DNA of 64,000 nt from a virus. The DNA is taken from positions 1-64,000 of the IMG/VR virus record IMGVR_UViG_3300042879_003909; one strand, written 5' to 3'. Shown in pieces: positions 38,811-47,865 of this stretch; position 1 is the first letter of the stretch, and each line of letters starts with the position of its first letter. The notes under the pieces are model-generated. The model searched no databases, was not told where the DNA came from, and saw only the letters and a program-made list of their open reading frames with translations. A program made the position numbers and the translations under genes.

Positions 38811-39169
38811 TGTTTATTAATCTTATTCGCGGCACATTAAGGCCCGGCACTGCTGCCTGTGTTAACATAACGGTAAATACAACTAACGAAAGTCTTACAT
38901 ATTCTGAAAATCAATCGTTTACACTCAATGCTGGTGTATTAACTGGTAGTACTCCAATTACGTATCAGTGGCAAAGAAAATACCCCGCTGGATCATTTGC
39001 GGATATTAGTGGGGCTACAAGTGCTAGCTATACCGAATCATCGGGTCTAACCGTGGCTCAAAGCGGCACCGAATATAGATGTAATGTATCCAACGCTTGT
39101 AGTAGTGCAACAAGTAGAGTAATAACAATAACAGTTTTAGCCTCGCCACCGCCCGGCGGAGGCTTATAG
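38810..39169 (+). CDS. Ig-like domain protein, 119 aa
   Basis: One immunoglobulin-like fold: strand with ITYQWQRK, then GTEYRCNVSNACSSATSRV, with C, W and Y-x-C at the usual spacing. Ig-like domains on phage structural proteins bind weakly to sugars or cell surfaces. Coupled to the fibre gene by TAATG. Confidence 0.75.
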   Translation: MFINLIRGTLRPGTAACVNITVNTTNESLTYSENQSFTLNAGVLTGSTPITYQWQRKYPAGSFADISGATSASYTESSGLTVAQSGTEYRCNVSNACSSATSRVITITVLASPPPGGGL

Positions 39170-39179
39170 GAGATTTATA

Positions 39180-39629
39180 ATGGCTCAATTTTGTGTTGGA
39201 ATAGCGGACGAACAAGTTCAGTTAGTAATAACCTCACTTTGTTCTTTATATAAATATGTACCCATTGTGCCCAACCCTGACCCCTATAATCATCCAAACC
39301 CAGCTTTCGACCCAGCTCAGGAAGAAGGCCCGGATAACTTGAAGTCCATTCCTCAGTTTTTACCAAATCCAGAATATGTCGAGCCTACTGAAGAATCCAC
39401 TGTTGGGGATGTATTGAGTGGTCCGCCCCAGTTTATTTTAAATCCTGACTGGAATCCGCCAGCAACAATTCCTAATCCAGAAAGCCCGTATCACTTTGTT
39501 AATAGAATGGTTCGTAACTGGATTACGGAAAATGTTAAGGCGTATCAGGCTCAAGTTGCCGCAGAAGCCGCTAGACAGGCTGCTTTAGAGGCTACACAGG
39601 TGGAGATTACTGATCCTTATGTCAGTTAA
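39180..39629 (+). CDS. structural hypothetical protein, 149 aa
   Basis: MAQFCVGIADEQVQLVI start; very proline-rich middle (IVPNPDPYNHPNPAF) and an alanine-rich helix before the end. AGGAG site. Probably a linker or fibre-attachment protein. Confidence 0.55.
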   Translation: MAQFCVGIADEQVQLVITSLCSLYKYVPIVPNPDPYNHPNPAFDPAQEEGPDNLKSIPQFLPNPEYVEPTEESTVGDVLSGPPQFILNPDWNPPATIPNPESPYHFVNRMVRNWITENVKAYQAQVAAEAARQAALEATQVEITDPYVS

Positions 39630-40308
39630 TTATAACCCGGCTACGCCAACAGACGGGCTTGTTCTTTGTTTGGACACGGCGAATCGCAGAAGCTACCCCG
39701 GGTCTGGAACTACTTGGTTTGACCTTAGCGGCAAAGGAAATAATGGCACACTAACTAACGGCCCTACATTAAATACAGGGTTTGGTGGCGGTATTAGTTT
39801 CGATGGGACGGATGACAGAGCTACCTCGACAATGTTTCTGCAATCAAGTTTTCCATACTCTATTAGTGCGTTTTTTCGCACTACAAAAACTTCGGGCATC
39901 CAGCGCATTACAACTCTACATAAAGCAAATACCAATTTAGGTTTTTTCTCTTTGCGAATTAGTGATGGCGGGGCAATAAGCGCCAATGCTTACGCTGATA
40001 CTGGTAATGAATCATTTGCAGTTGGATCAATAATATCAACAAATATTTGGTATCACGCAGTTGCTGTATTTGCATCTGCTACTGACCGCAAAATTTATTT
40101 AAACGGCAAACTTGAAGCGACAGACACTACATCAATTGCAATACCAGCAACAATTGACTACGCAGGATTTGGGTCGATCAATTGGTCAACAGGCCATATA
40201 CAGTATTTTCAAGGTCAATTAGACGACATACGCATCTACTCCCGCGCCTTATCTCCATCTGAAATATATCAATTATTCTCCTCTAAGCGTGGGAGGTTTA
40301 ATGTATGA
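39619..40308 (+). CDS. LamG-like lectin protein 1, 229 aa
   Basis: Concanavalin A-like/LamG beta-sandwich. Conserved N-terminal part: PTDGLVLCLDTANRRSYPGS, WFDLSGKGNNGTL; C-terminal part: LDDIRIYSRALSPSEI and RGRFNV. The middle (about 65-190) differs from the five related proteins nearby. Likely sugar-binding adsorption protein. Confidence 0.8.
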   Translation: MSVNYNPATPTDGLVLCLDTANRRSYPGSGTTWFDLSGKGNNGTLTNGPTLNTGFGGGISFDGTDDRATSTMFLQSSFPYSISAFFRTTKTSGIQRITTLHKANTNLGFFSLRISDGGAISANAYADTGNESFAVGSIISTNIWYHAVAVFASATDRKIYLNGKLEATDTTSIAIPATIDYAGFGSINWSTGHIQYFQGQLDDIRIYSRALSPSEIYQLFSSKRGRFNV

Positions 40309-41051
40309 GCATCTATTCTGGGCCTAACACCGCCCAATCCGGGCTAGTCCTGCATATCGATGCCTCTAATCCTCGCTGCTACCCGGGCTCTGGCTCTACT
40401 TTGTTTGACCTGAGTGGGCAGGGTAATAATGGCACACTATCTAATAGCGCATCTTTTACTAATAATTCATTTTATATAAACCAAACAGATGCCAATATTA
40501 ACTTACAATCTAACGCTAGTATTGCTGATTTCTATAAAAATAATACATCTCTTACTTTAGAAGTGCTTATAAACAAAACTTCTATTACTAGCGCGACAAG
40601 TGGCTATAATTTGGGATTTGTTTTATTTAATAATAATGATTCTGGATGGGTGTCGGGATGGTCTGTAGTTATTAGAAATGCTATTGCAAATAATAATGAT
40701 GTATTGTTTCAAATAGGGTATAATAGTGTTTCTGATTCTAGATATATTTGTCCCTTTGGCGCATTAGATAATACTTGGGTGCATATATGTGTTACACATT
40801 CTGTTATTAGCGGAAATTCATCTGCTGGGTTTTATAAAAATGGATTACTATTAAATAGTTACAGCGGCACAATATCTAACTTTTCTAGTTCTGTAAGTTT
40901 TGCAAATAGAATAGGTAGAAATACCGAGATTTCTTATCAGGGGCATAATTGTGCTGGATATATATCTTGTTATAGAATTTATAACAGAGTTTTAACACCT
41001 GTAGAAGTTTTTCAAAATTATAGTACTGTTAGAGGGAGGTATGGACTATAA
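40305..41051 (+). CDS. LamG-like lectin protein 2, 248 aa
   Basis: Same architecture: LHIDASNPRCYPGSGSTLFD, LSGQGNNGTL at the start; YRIYNRVLTPVEVFQNY and RGRYGL at the end. Most diverged of the six; centre rich in N and S, no CCGGG site. ATGA overlap with the previous copy. Confidence 0.78.
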   Translation: MSIYSGPNTAQSGLVLHIDASNPRCYPGSGSTLFDLSGQGNNGTLSNSASFTNNSFYINQTDANINLQSNASIADFYKNNTSLTLEVLINKTSITSATSGYNLGFVLFNNNDSGWVSGWSVVIRNAIANNNDVLFQIGYNSVSDSRYICPFGALDNTWVHICVTHSVISGNSSAGFYKNGLLLNSYSGTISNFSSSVSFANRIGRNTEISYQGHNCAGYISCYRIYNRVLTPVEVFQNYSTVRGRYGL

Positions 41052-41728
41052 TGGCACTTAATCATTCGCCCTCGATTGTGACTAATGGGTTGGTCCTCTA
41101 TCTGGATGCGGCGAATCGCCGTAGTTACCCCGGTTCCGGCACAAGCTGGTTTGACTTGAGCGGGAATAACAATCACGGAACATTAACTAACGGGCCCACT
41201 TTCAGTTCCGCGAATGGCGGCGGAATTGTGTTTGATGGAAGTAATGATTATGTTGTTTCAGCAAATAACACCAATATATCTGGATCGGCAGCAAGAAGTT
41301 TATGTGCATTCTTTTATTTAACAAAATCTTCTTCAAATTATATCAATGTCATTAAAATAGGGAATAGTAATAATAATGCAGCATTGTTTGAAATTCTATT
41401 ACAGCAAAACAGTATTGTTGGTCATTTTTGGGGAACAAATCAAGCTTTTGCTGCTGATTCTAAAAAAATATTATTAAATAATTATACTTATGTTGTTATG
41501 ACTTATTCGGGCTCTATAGTTAATGCATACGTGGACGGGTATTTTATTTATAGTGGTATTTTTAATCTTAACACATCTAATACTCAATTATTCTGTGGGC
41601 TAAAAGAATATTATGAGCACGAAAACTATCAGGGCTCACAATTTATGGCACACCTGTATAACAGGGCTCTATCTCCCGCAGAAATAGTTCAAAACTACAA
41701 TGCTATTAAAGGCAGATTTGGACTATAA
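41051..41728 (+). CDS. LamG-like lectin protein 3, 225 aa
   Basis: LYLDAANRRSYPGSGTSWFD and NNHGTLTNGP at the start; HLYNRALSPAEIVQNY and KGRFGL at the end. Centre unrelated to copies 1 and 2. TAATG coupling. Confidence 0.78.
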   Translation: MALNHSPSIVTNGLVLYLDAANRRSYPGSGTSWFDLSGNNNHGTLTNGPTFSSANGGGIVFDGSNDYVVSANNTNISGSAARSLCAFFYLTKSSSNYINVIKIGNSNNNAALFEILLQQNSIVGHFWGTNQAFAADSKKILLNNYTYVVMTYSGSIVNAYVDGYFIYSGIFNLNTSNTQLFCGLKEYYEHENYQGSQFMAHLYNRALSPAEIVQNYNAIKGRFGL

Positions 41729-41735
41729 TCTATTT

Positions 41736-41743
41736 TGTGTATA
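41736..41743 (+). promoter_or_regulatory. TGTGTATA motif before connector gene
   Basis: In the 44-bp gap following LamG copy 3. Confidence 0.4.
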
Positions 41744-41772
41744 TCTTATTAGCCCCAATATAGGAGACACAT

Positions 41773-42270
41773 ATGGCTTGGACTACAGACTTAGTATTAT
41801 TCGTTCGTTCCCTAATAGGGGATTTGGACGCTACCAAATATAATAATGATAGGATTAAGCAGGTCATCGCCGTTTCTGCCTACCAAATGCTATCGACTAC
41901 CACTTTTTTAAATGAATATACTGTAGATATTAGTTCAGTATCGATTAGCCCGGACCCTATGGAAGATGTGGATTTTTGCTTATTAGTAGCATATAAAGCC
42001 GCTGTGATCATTATAGGGGGCGAAGTTAAAAATGCCTCTAATCAAGCTATTTCTTATAGAGAGGGCCCTAACTCGCTAGATTTGGCCGGGGTAGCCGCTG
42101 CTCTTCAGGCTCTTTATAAACAATTGTCGGCAACTTTTGAAGACTTGCTGAATGGTTATATGATGGAGCAAGGCAGTGCAAATGGTCAAGCTATATTGGG
42201 ACCATACTCGCCGGGCAGTGATTTCATTGCATTTTTCAGGGGTCAAGATCACAGAAGTAATAACCTATAG
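41773..42270 (+). CDS. head-tail connector-like protein, 165 aa
   Basis: MAWTTDLVLFVRSLIGDLD start, with the helical repeat layout of neck/connector proteins: YNNDRIKQVIAVSAYQML, then D-F-C-L-L-V-A-Y-K-A-A, and A-L-Q-A-L-Y-K-Q-L. Adaptor between portal and tail is the best guess from length and fold pattern. Confidence 0.5.
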   Translation: MAWTTDLVLFVRSLIGDLDATKYNNDRIKQVIAVSAYQMLSTTTFLNEYTVDISSVSISPDPMEDVDFCLLVAYKAAVIIIGGEVKNASNQAISYREGPNSLDLAGVAAALQALYKQLSATFEDLLNGYMMEQGSANGQAILGPYSPGSDFIAFFRGQDHRSNNL

Positions 42271-42279
42271 GAGTTTTAT

Positions 42280-42501
42280 ATGCCAGACGTAGCAAAAAAA
42301 ATTATTAACGCTAACCCACAAAGGGGCGGCGGGATTGTATCAATGGCCGGGGCCAAGGCTCTTTCGGCTTCTGAAAAAATTAGTGCAAACTATGAAGTGG
42401 GCGTGCCTGTTCAAAAAGACCAGCCCGTGACCGTTATCGAGGCCCGGCTAGATACTCGTCTTGATGATGTAAGATACTATTCAGGCGATTCTTCTAGCTA
42501 A
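42280..42501 (+). CDS. small structural hypothetical protein, 73 aa
   Basis: MPDVAKKIINANPQRGGG start; polar, with V-I-E-A-R-L-D-T-R-L. Same unit as the connector-like gene. AGGAG site. Confidence 0.55.
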   Translation: MPDVAKKIINANPQRGGGIVSMAGAKALSASEKISANYEVGVPVQKDQPVTVIEARLDTRLDDVRYYSGDSSS

Positions 42502-42514
42502 TTAGGGGTTATCA

Positions 42515-44410
42515 ATGGGTGCTACCAGTTTAGATTTATCACAAATAAAAACCGATGCTCTGTCTACTGCTAGCACCTTTCGTAGTTTAATTGGGCTGGG
42601 CAATGTTAATAATACGAGCGATGCTAATAAGCCCATTAGTAGCGCTACCCAGAGCGCCTTAGATGGCAAGCTGTCGCTTTCGGGCGGGACTTTAACAGGG
42701 GCTTTAAGTGGTACAAGTGCTACGTTTAGTGGTGTCCTTACTGTCGGTACAGTTGGATCAACATTAAATCGTATTGCATTTGCATCTGGCCCTAATGGTG
42801 CTGCTGGTGCTTATGACATTGTTCAAACATATCCAGAAGTAATTTTATTTAGAAGGAATCAAATTGGTTTTGCAAAATTAGAAAATAGTGTGACTGAATC
42901 TGGTTCCTATACCGGTGGATTGATGCTTACCGGAGGCGGTATATCTTGGGCAACAAATTCAACAGTCGCAAACGGTCAAGATACTCCCAATCTTTGCATC
43001 ATGCGTGATGCCGCAGATGCTCTTGCCCTTCGTCGTAGCACCAACGCCCAAACGCTTCGTATCTACGGCACCTACACCGATGCCAGCAACTATCGCAGAT
43101 TATACATATCCTCTACTACAGCAGGTGCGTTTACTCTCGGCGTAGAAGGAGCAGGGACGGGGGCGAGTGGGAATACGCTGACGGTTGCTAACGATCTAAA
43201 TATTTCTGGTTTGCAGATTACGCTAGGTGACTCTACTCATTGGCTCTATAATAGCGTCGGTACTGGCTTCGGGTTAATGTTTAGTGGATTTGGAAGCAAA
43301 TTAACTTTTAATGGCAATTTTATATTAACAGGTCGTTATACTAACCACGAACTGTATGTAGGACATCAAAACGCCAGAATAATATATGGTACACAATCGT
43401 ATACAAACACTGATACTAATAGAGTTATTGTGCAAGCGGTAGATGGGTTGCATATTAGAAATACGCCAGCAACAACAAGTGCAACGGCGTTTTTGTACAA
43501 CACCTTCACCGATGCCAGCAACTACATCCGTCAATCGCTCTCATTCACCACCTACAGCAGCACAGTTCACGCACAGCATGTAGTCGAAGGTGCTGGCACT
43601 GGGGCGGTCAACGTACCGTTTGTTATTACGCCAAGGGGTGATGGGGCTTTCATTCTGGGTCGAATGGCTGACGGAACAATCGCGGGCGGCAATCTGAGAG
43701 GTCGACTTGCTGTTGATTTGCAAATGGAACGTAGCTTTGCCAATGAAGTAGCTAGCGGGCAATACTCGGCTATAATAGGAGGGGCACAGAGTAGAGCAAG
43801 TGGATATGCTTCACTGGCGTTTGGTATTCGTGCTGTTGCAACTGGTACGGGAGCCGTAGCGATTGGCTCGGATTTGACTGCATCGGGTAACGAATCAAAC
43901 GTTATAGGAACTGACTCGGAGGCAACAAGCTTTCAATCAATGGCACTTGGTAGAGGTGCCAAGTCAGTCGTGTCAGGTCAGATAGCCTACGCCGCATGGA
44001 AGTTTTCTAGCAGAGGAGATGCTCAAGGTAGCATTTATATTTTGCTTGGAAAAACAACTAACAATACTCCAGCTTCATTGTTTTGTCAGACATGGAATAG
44101 TAGCAGACTATTGATACCATCTGGAAAACTCCTGCTGTTCACTGCAAAGATTGTCGGCGTTAAATCAGACGGCACTGCCGCAGCAACGTATTATCGCAAA
44201 GGCTGTATCGAGAACGTGGGCGGTACAACGATGCTCGTAGGCAACATAGAAACAATAGGCACAGACCACGAAGACAATCCTTTAACCGATGTTTCTATTA
44301 CGGCGGATAACACTAACGACGCCCTTGATATTAGCGTTACCGGGATAACGGGCGAAACTTGGCGGTGGGTCGCGGTTGTTGAAGGCGTAGAAGTAGCTTA
44401 TGGAACATAG
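42515..44410 (+). CDS. tail fibre with YadA-like repeats, 631 aa
   Basis: N-terminal L-x-G-L-G-N-V-N-N-T-S-D-A-N-K-P fibre hinge; middle with the YTDASNYRRLYISSTTAG module; residues about 415-500 show left-handed beta-roll repeats like trimeric autotransporter heads (ASGYASLAFGIRAVATG, AIGSDLTASGNESNVIG). C-terminal domain (KSDGTAAATYYRKGCIENVG... ending VEVAYGT) is shared with 47866-50157. Probably a trimeric host-binding fibre. Confidence 0.75.
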   Translation: MGATSLDLSQIKTDALSTASTFRSLIGLGNVNNTSDANKPISSATQSALDGKLSLSGGTLTGALSGTSATFSGVLTVGTVGSTLNRIAFASGPNGAAGAYDIVQTYPEVILFRRNQIGFAKLENSVTESGSYTGGLMLTGGGISWATNSTVANGQDTPNLCIMRDAADALALRRSTNAQTLRIYGTYTDASNYRRLYISSTTAGAFTLGVEGAGTGASGNTLTVANDLNISGLQITLGDSTHWLYNSVGTGFGLMFSGFGSKLTFNGNFILTGRYTNHELYVGHQNARIIYGTQSYTNTDTNRVIVQAVDGLHIRNTPATTSATAFLYNTFTDASNYIRQSLSFTTYSSTVHAQHVVEGAGTGAVNVPFVITPRGDGAFILGRMADGTIAGGNLRGRLAVDLQMERSFANEVASGQYSAIIGGAQSRASGYASLAFGIRAVATGTGAVAIGSDLTASGNESNVIGTDSEATSFQSMALGRGAKSVVSGQIAYAAWKFSSRGDAQGSIYILLGKTTNNTPASLFCQTWNSSRLLIPSGKLLLFTAKIVGVKSDGTAAATYYRKGCIENVGGTTMLVGNIETIGTDHEDNPLTDVSITADNTNDALDISVTGITGETWRWVAVVEGVEVAYGT

Positions 44411-44418
44411 GAGATAAC

Positions 44419-45717
44419 ATGACACAATTCGCACCAATCTGGAATTCTTCCGGGGTTAGCTTTAACGCAATCCGGGCCAATGTGACTGATATTGCTAGTT
44501 CGGGCACTTCTACCCTGCTGGATCTTCGTGTCAATAATTCCGGGGTTTTCTCTGTTGATAAGACGGGGGCTGTTGTCTACGGGGGTGGGACTAATTTAGG
44601 AAGCACGCTGGATGGCAAGTTGAGCCTGACCGGGGGGACTCTGACAGGAGCATTGAATGGAACAAGTGCCAATTTTAATACATCGGTTCAGGTAGGTAAC
44701 GCAATAATAAGTAGCGGTATAGTGCTTGGTGGATGGGGGATTGTCTTAGGTGGTTATAATTTTTCTGCTTATCAAATTACTACTACGGGTGGTCGATGTT
44801 ATTTATTTAACAATTTTAATGTCGCTAATAACTTTGGCTATACATTCTCTGCTAATACCGCAGGTAATGGCGCTGAAGAATTTGGGCTATACCGCAATGG
44901 GTCGCATACCTTAATGCAAGTGGGCGGAGCAAATGCCCAACGCTTCAATCTCTACGGCACTTATACCGATGGCTCCAACTATCGCAGATTATACATATCC
45001 TCTACTACCGCTGGGGCTTTTACGTTAGGAGTTGAAGGAGCGGGAACGGGTGCGAGCGGTAATACGCTGAACATCGGCCCGGGTATTACTATTGATCGTG
45101 GTGGTTTTCTCATAAGTGTTGAATCTTCGCTTATATTAGCCACCACAGTATTACAGTTAAATTCAGACACAGGTCAGTTACGAGGGAGAAATGGTCGAAT
45201 AATTCTCTCTGACAATGCAACTGGAAGCACTTTTGATTTATTGAGATTTGGTGGGATTACCAGTTCTTTCCCCGCCATTAAGCGCAATGCTGCTGCAATC
45301 AATTTTCGCCTTGCCGATGATAGTGCCGATGCCGCAATAACAGCAGGCAATGGGACTTTTTCCGGAGCTTTATCTGCTGTAACCAAGTCCTTCTTGATCG
45401 ATCACCCCACACAGCCGGGCAAGAAACTTCAGTACGGCAGTTTAGAATCGCCCTATCACGGCATCAGACTAACAGGCCGGGCCCAGCTTGTAAACGGCTC
45501 TTGCGTAGTCGAATTGCCGGGCTATGTATCGGCCCTAGTCCATGACGATATTAATATTCAGCTTACTCCGGTGGGTAGAAATGTGGTCTGGGTCGAGGGG
45601 CACGATTTAGAGTCTAATACATTTACGGCCCGGGGCGATCAGGACGGCATGTTCTACTGGTCATTTACCGCCGTAAGAAAAGATATTGAGCCGCTTGAGG
45701 TAGAGCCGTGGGCATAA
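44419..45717 (+). CDS. tail fibre protein, 432 aa
   Basis: Shares with its neighbours the YTDGSNYRRLYISSTTAG module and the segment INFRLADDSADAAITAG. Ends in a different C-terminal domain (HPTQPGKKLQYGSLESPYHG ... DQDGMFYWSFTAVRKD), a common tip domain of fibres. Begins and ends with CCGGG-rich parts, with a centre lacking them. Confidence 0.72.
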   Translation: MTQFAPIWNSSGVSFNAIRANVTDIASSGTSTLLDLRVNNSGVFSVDKTGAVVYGGGTNLGSTLDGKLSLTGGTLTGALNGTSANFNTSVQVGNAIISSGIVLGGWGIVLGGYNFSAYQITTTGGRCYLFNNFNVANNFGYTFSANTAGNGAEEFGLYRNGSHTLMQVGGANAQRFNLYGTYTDGSNYRRLYISSTTAGAFTLGVEGAGTGASGNTLNIGPGITIDRGGFLISVESSLILATTVLQLNSDTGQLRGRNGRIILSDNATGSTFDLLRFGGITSSFPAIKRNAAAINFRLADDSADAAITAGNGTFSGALSAVTKSFLIDHPTQPGKKLQYGSLESPYHGIRLTGRAQLVNGSCVVELPGYVSALVHDDINIQLTPVGRNVVWVEGHDLESNTFTARGDQDGMFYWSFTAVRKDIEPLEVEPWA

Positions 45718-46433
45718 TATATAATTCGCTTACACCAACAGATGGGCTAGTATTATCACTAGATAGTGCCAATCGCCGTAGCTATCCGGGGTCTGGAAAT
45801 ACTTGGCTCGATTTAAGCGGAAATAATAATCATGGAACTTTAACGGGCGGCGTAACTTATAACGGATTTACCATGAATTTTGATGGAATAGATGACAGAG
45901 TTATAACACCTATCACTCAAACATATTCCCTGTTTACTTTGTCGTGTTGGTTTTTAAATAGTCAAGATTTAGCAAAAGATAATAGAACATTAATAAGCAA
46001 AAACTCTTATTATGCTAATACTGAAAATGATTGGCCTATTTCTTTATCTGTTGGTAGTGCTGGTACTGCTATAGGCATTGTTATAACTTCCGGAACGAGT
46101 TTTTTTGTAACGACGCCAAGCACTGGTTCTGCTATATCTACTTCAATAAGCGGCCTAGGAAAATGGTTTCATGCTGCCGCAACATATGATAGAAATAATT
46201 TACGTTTATATATTAATGGTATATTAACTAACTCTACCGCTAATACTATAGCTTTACCAAATAACACCGGAAGAGCTTATACTATAGGCAGAGCCCCTTT
46301 TGAAAGAGATGGTGGATTAAATAAAACAGCGTTCAACAGTTCTATTGATGATGTTCGTATTTATAGCAGGGCCCTTTCCGCAGCCGAGATTATGATCTTA
46401 TTTAACGCCAAACGCAGGAGGTACGGCCTCTAA
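45708..46433 (+). CDS. LamG-like lectin protein 4, 241 aa (GTG start)
   Basis: GTG start overlapping the previous stop. LSLDSANRRSYPGSGNTWLD and NNNHGTLTGG start; SIDDVRIYSRALSAAEIMIL and RRRYGL end. The centre is free of CCGGG. Confidence 0.78.
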   Translation: MGIIYNSLTPTDGLVLSLDSANRRSYPGSGNTWLDLSGNNNHGTLTGGVTYNGFTMNFDGIDDRVITPITQTYSLFTLSCWFLNSQDLAKDNRTLISKNSYYANTENDWPISLSVGSAGTAIGIVITSGTSFFVTTPSTGSAISTSISGLGKWFHAAATYDRNNLRLYINGILTNSTANTIALPNNTGRAYTIGRAPFERDGGLNKTAFNSSIDDVRIYSRALSAAEIMILFNAKRRRYGL

Positions 46434-47140
46434 TGGGACTATTACACTCACCCCTCGCCCCTACTGATGGGCTTGTATTATGTTTAGACTCGGCTAATCG
46501 CCGTAGTTACCCCGGGTCTGGTAATACTTGGTTTGACTTAAGTGGTAATGGTAATAATGGTACATTGATAAATGGTGCTAGCTATAATGGACTTGCTATG
46601 AATTTTGATGGAGCGGATGATAGGGTAAATGTTTTAAGAATATCTCAATATGAATCTACGAGATTTTCTGCATCTTGCTGGATACTACTTAACCCTACGA
46701 CAGAAAATTCTAACAGGTCTATTTTCGGTTCATTTGCATTTGATGGAACAAATTTTACCGGAGGATGGATAATAGGCAAAAGACGATCTGATGCAACTGA
46801 TGGTAATGCAAACAAATTGTTTTGGATATATAAAACAGCAACTACAGCTCTTGCATCTTATTCAATTGATTTAGCTCAAACTAGAAGGTTTTTTCATGCT
46901 GCCTTGACATATGATGGATCTAGGTTTATAGGATATATAAATGGGATACAGCAATTTTCTGATGCTCAAACTTATATTCCAAATACTCAAAGAAATTTAT
47001 CGGTTGGAGGAAATGATTGGGGCGGATTCGATGTTAACCATTCTGGCCTGTTGGATGATTGCCGCATTTATAATCGTGCTCTGAATGCAGTTGAGGTAGG
47101 CGCTCTTTTTAATGCCAAGCGCAAGAGGTACGGCCTATGA
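46433..47140 (+). CDS. LamG-like lectin protein 5, 235 aa
   Basis: LCLDSANRRSYPGSGNTWFD and NGNNGTLING start; LLDDCRIYNRALNAVEVGAL and RKRYGL end. TAATG coupling to copy 4. Confidence 0.78.
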   Translation: MGLLHSPLAPTDGLVLCLDSANRRSYPGSGNTWFDLSGNGNNGTLINGASYNGLAMNFDGADDRVNVLRISQYESTRFSASCWILLNPTTENSNRSIFGSFAFDGTNFTGGWIIGKRRSDATDGNANKLFWIYKTATTALASYSIDLAQTRRFFHAALTYDGSRFIGYINGIQQFSDAQTYIPNTQRNLSVGGNDWGGFDVNHSGLLDDCRIYNRALNAVEVGALFNAKRKRYGL

Positions 47141-47838
47141 GCATATTCTCTGGTAAAGATCCAAACTGGGTAGCTAAAAGAGGCACAGTCACAAACGGGC
47201 TTGTGGGCCACTGGGACAGCATGGTTATGTCGGCGGCAGACCGGGCTGGTAATAGGTGGCTTGATATTAGTGGCAATAATAATCATGGCACATTAGTCGG
47301 CGGGGCGAGTTTTGATAGAATTGGTTGTAGTTTTGATGGGTCGAATGATTATGCGAGCTTTGGTTTTGGTGGCATTGGGAAATTAACAAATTCTCAAGCA
47401 ACTGTTTCTGTTTGGGTTAATCCTGCAACTGTTTCGGTTAGGCAAGCTATTATTGCGGATTGGAGTTCAGGAGGAATAGCAGAGTCGTTTGCATTACAAA
47501 TTTCTTCAGTAGGTAGAATTGGTATTTTTGTAAGAAGTCAAACAGCCATAATCCAAGAAACATCTATAGACTCAATCTCTACTAATACTTGGACTAATTT
47601 GATTGCTACTGCGGGGAATAACGGATTATATGTCTATAAAAATGGTGTTCAGGTTTATGCAAACGCAACGTCGATACCCTTAACTAACGGAATTACAACT
47701 TCAATCGGGCGAGCAGGAGCGCTTGATGGCTTGTATTATCAGGGTCAAATTGATGATGTCCGCATCTACAATCGCGCCCTATCAGCCGCAGAAATATTAA
47801 GAAACTTCAACGCAACCAGAGCCCGGTTTGGTGTTTAG
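47137..47838 (+). CDS. LamG-like lectin protein 6, 233 aa
   Basis: Different opening (MSIFSGKDPNWVAKRGTV, GHWDSMVMSAADRAGNRWLD) but the same NNNHGTLVGG strand and end (IDDVRIYNRALSAAEILRNF, RARFGV). Overlaps copy 5 by ATGA. Confidence 0.78.
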   Translation: MSIFSGKDPNWVAKRGTVTNGLVGHWDSMVMSAADRAGNRWLDISGNNNHGTLVGGASFDRIGCSFDGSNDYASFGFGGIGKLTNSQATVSVWVNPATVSVRQAIIADWSSGGIAESFALQISSVGRIGIFVRSQTAIIQETSIDSISTNTWTNLIATAGNNGLYVYKNGVQVYANATSIPLTNGITTSIGRAGALDGLYYQGQIDDVRIYNRALSAAEILRNFNATRARFGV

Positions 47839-47846
47839 GTGTATAT
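47839..47846 (+). promoter_or_regulatory. GTGTATAT motif before fibre gene
   Basis: Close match to the recurring TGTGTATA motif, 19 bp before the ATG, so it may be chance. Confidence 0.25.
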
Positions 47847-47865
47847 CATAAAAGGAGGACTTTAA

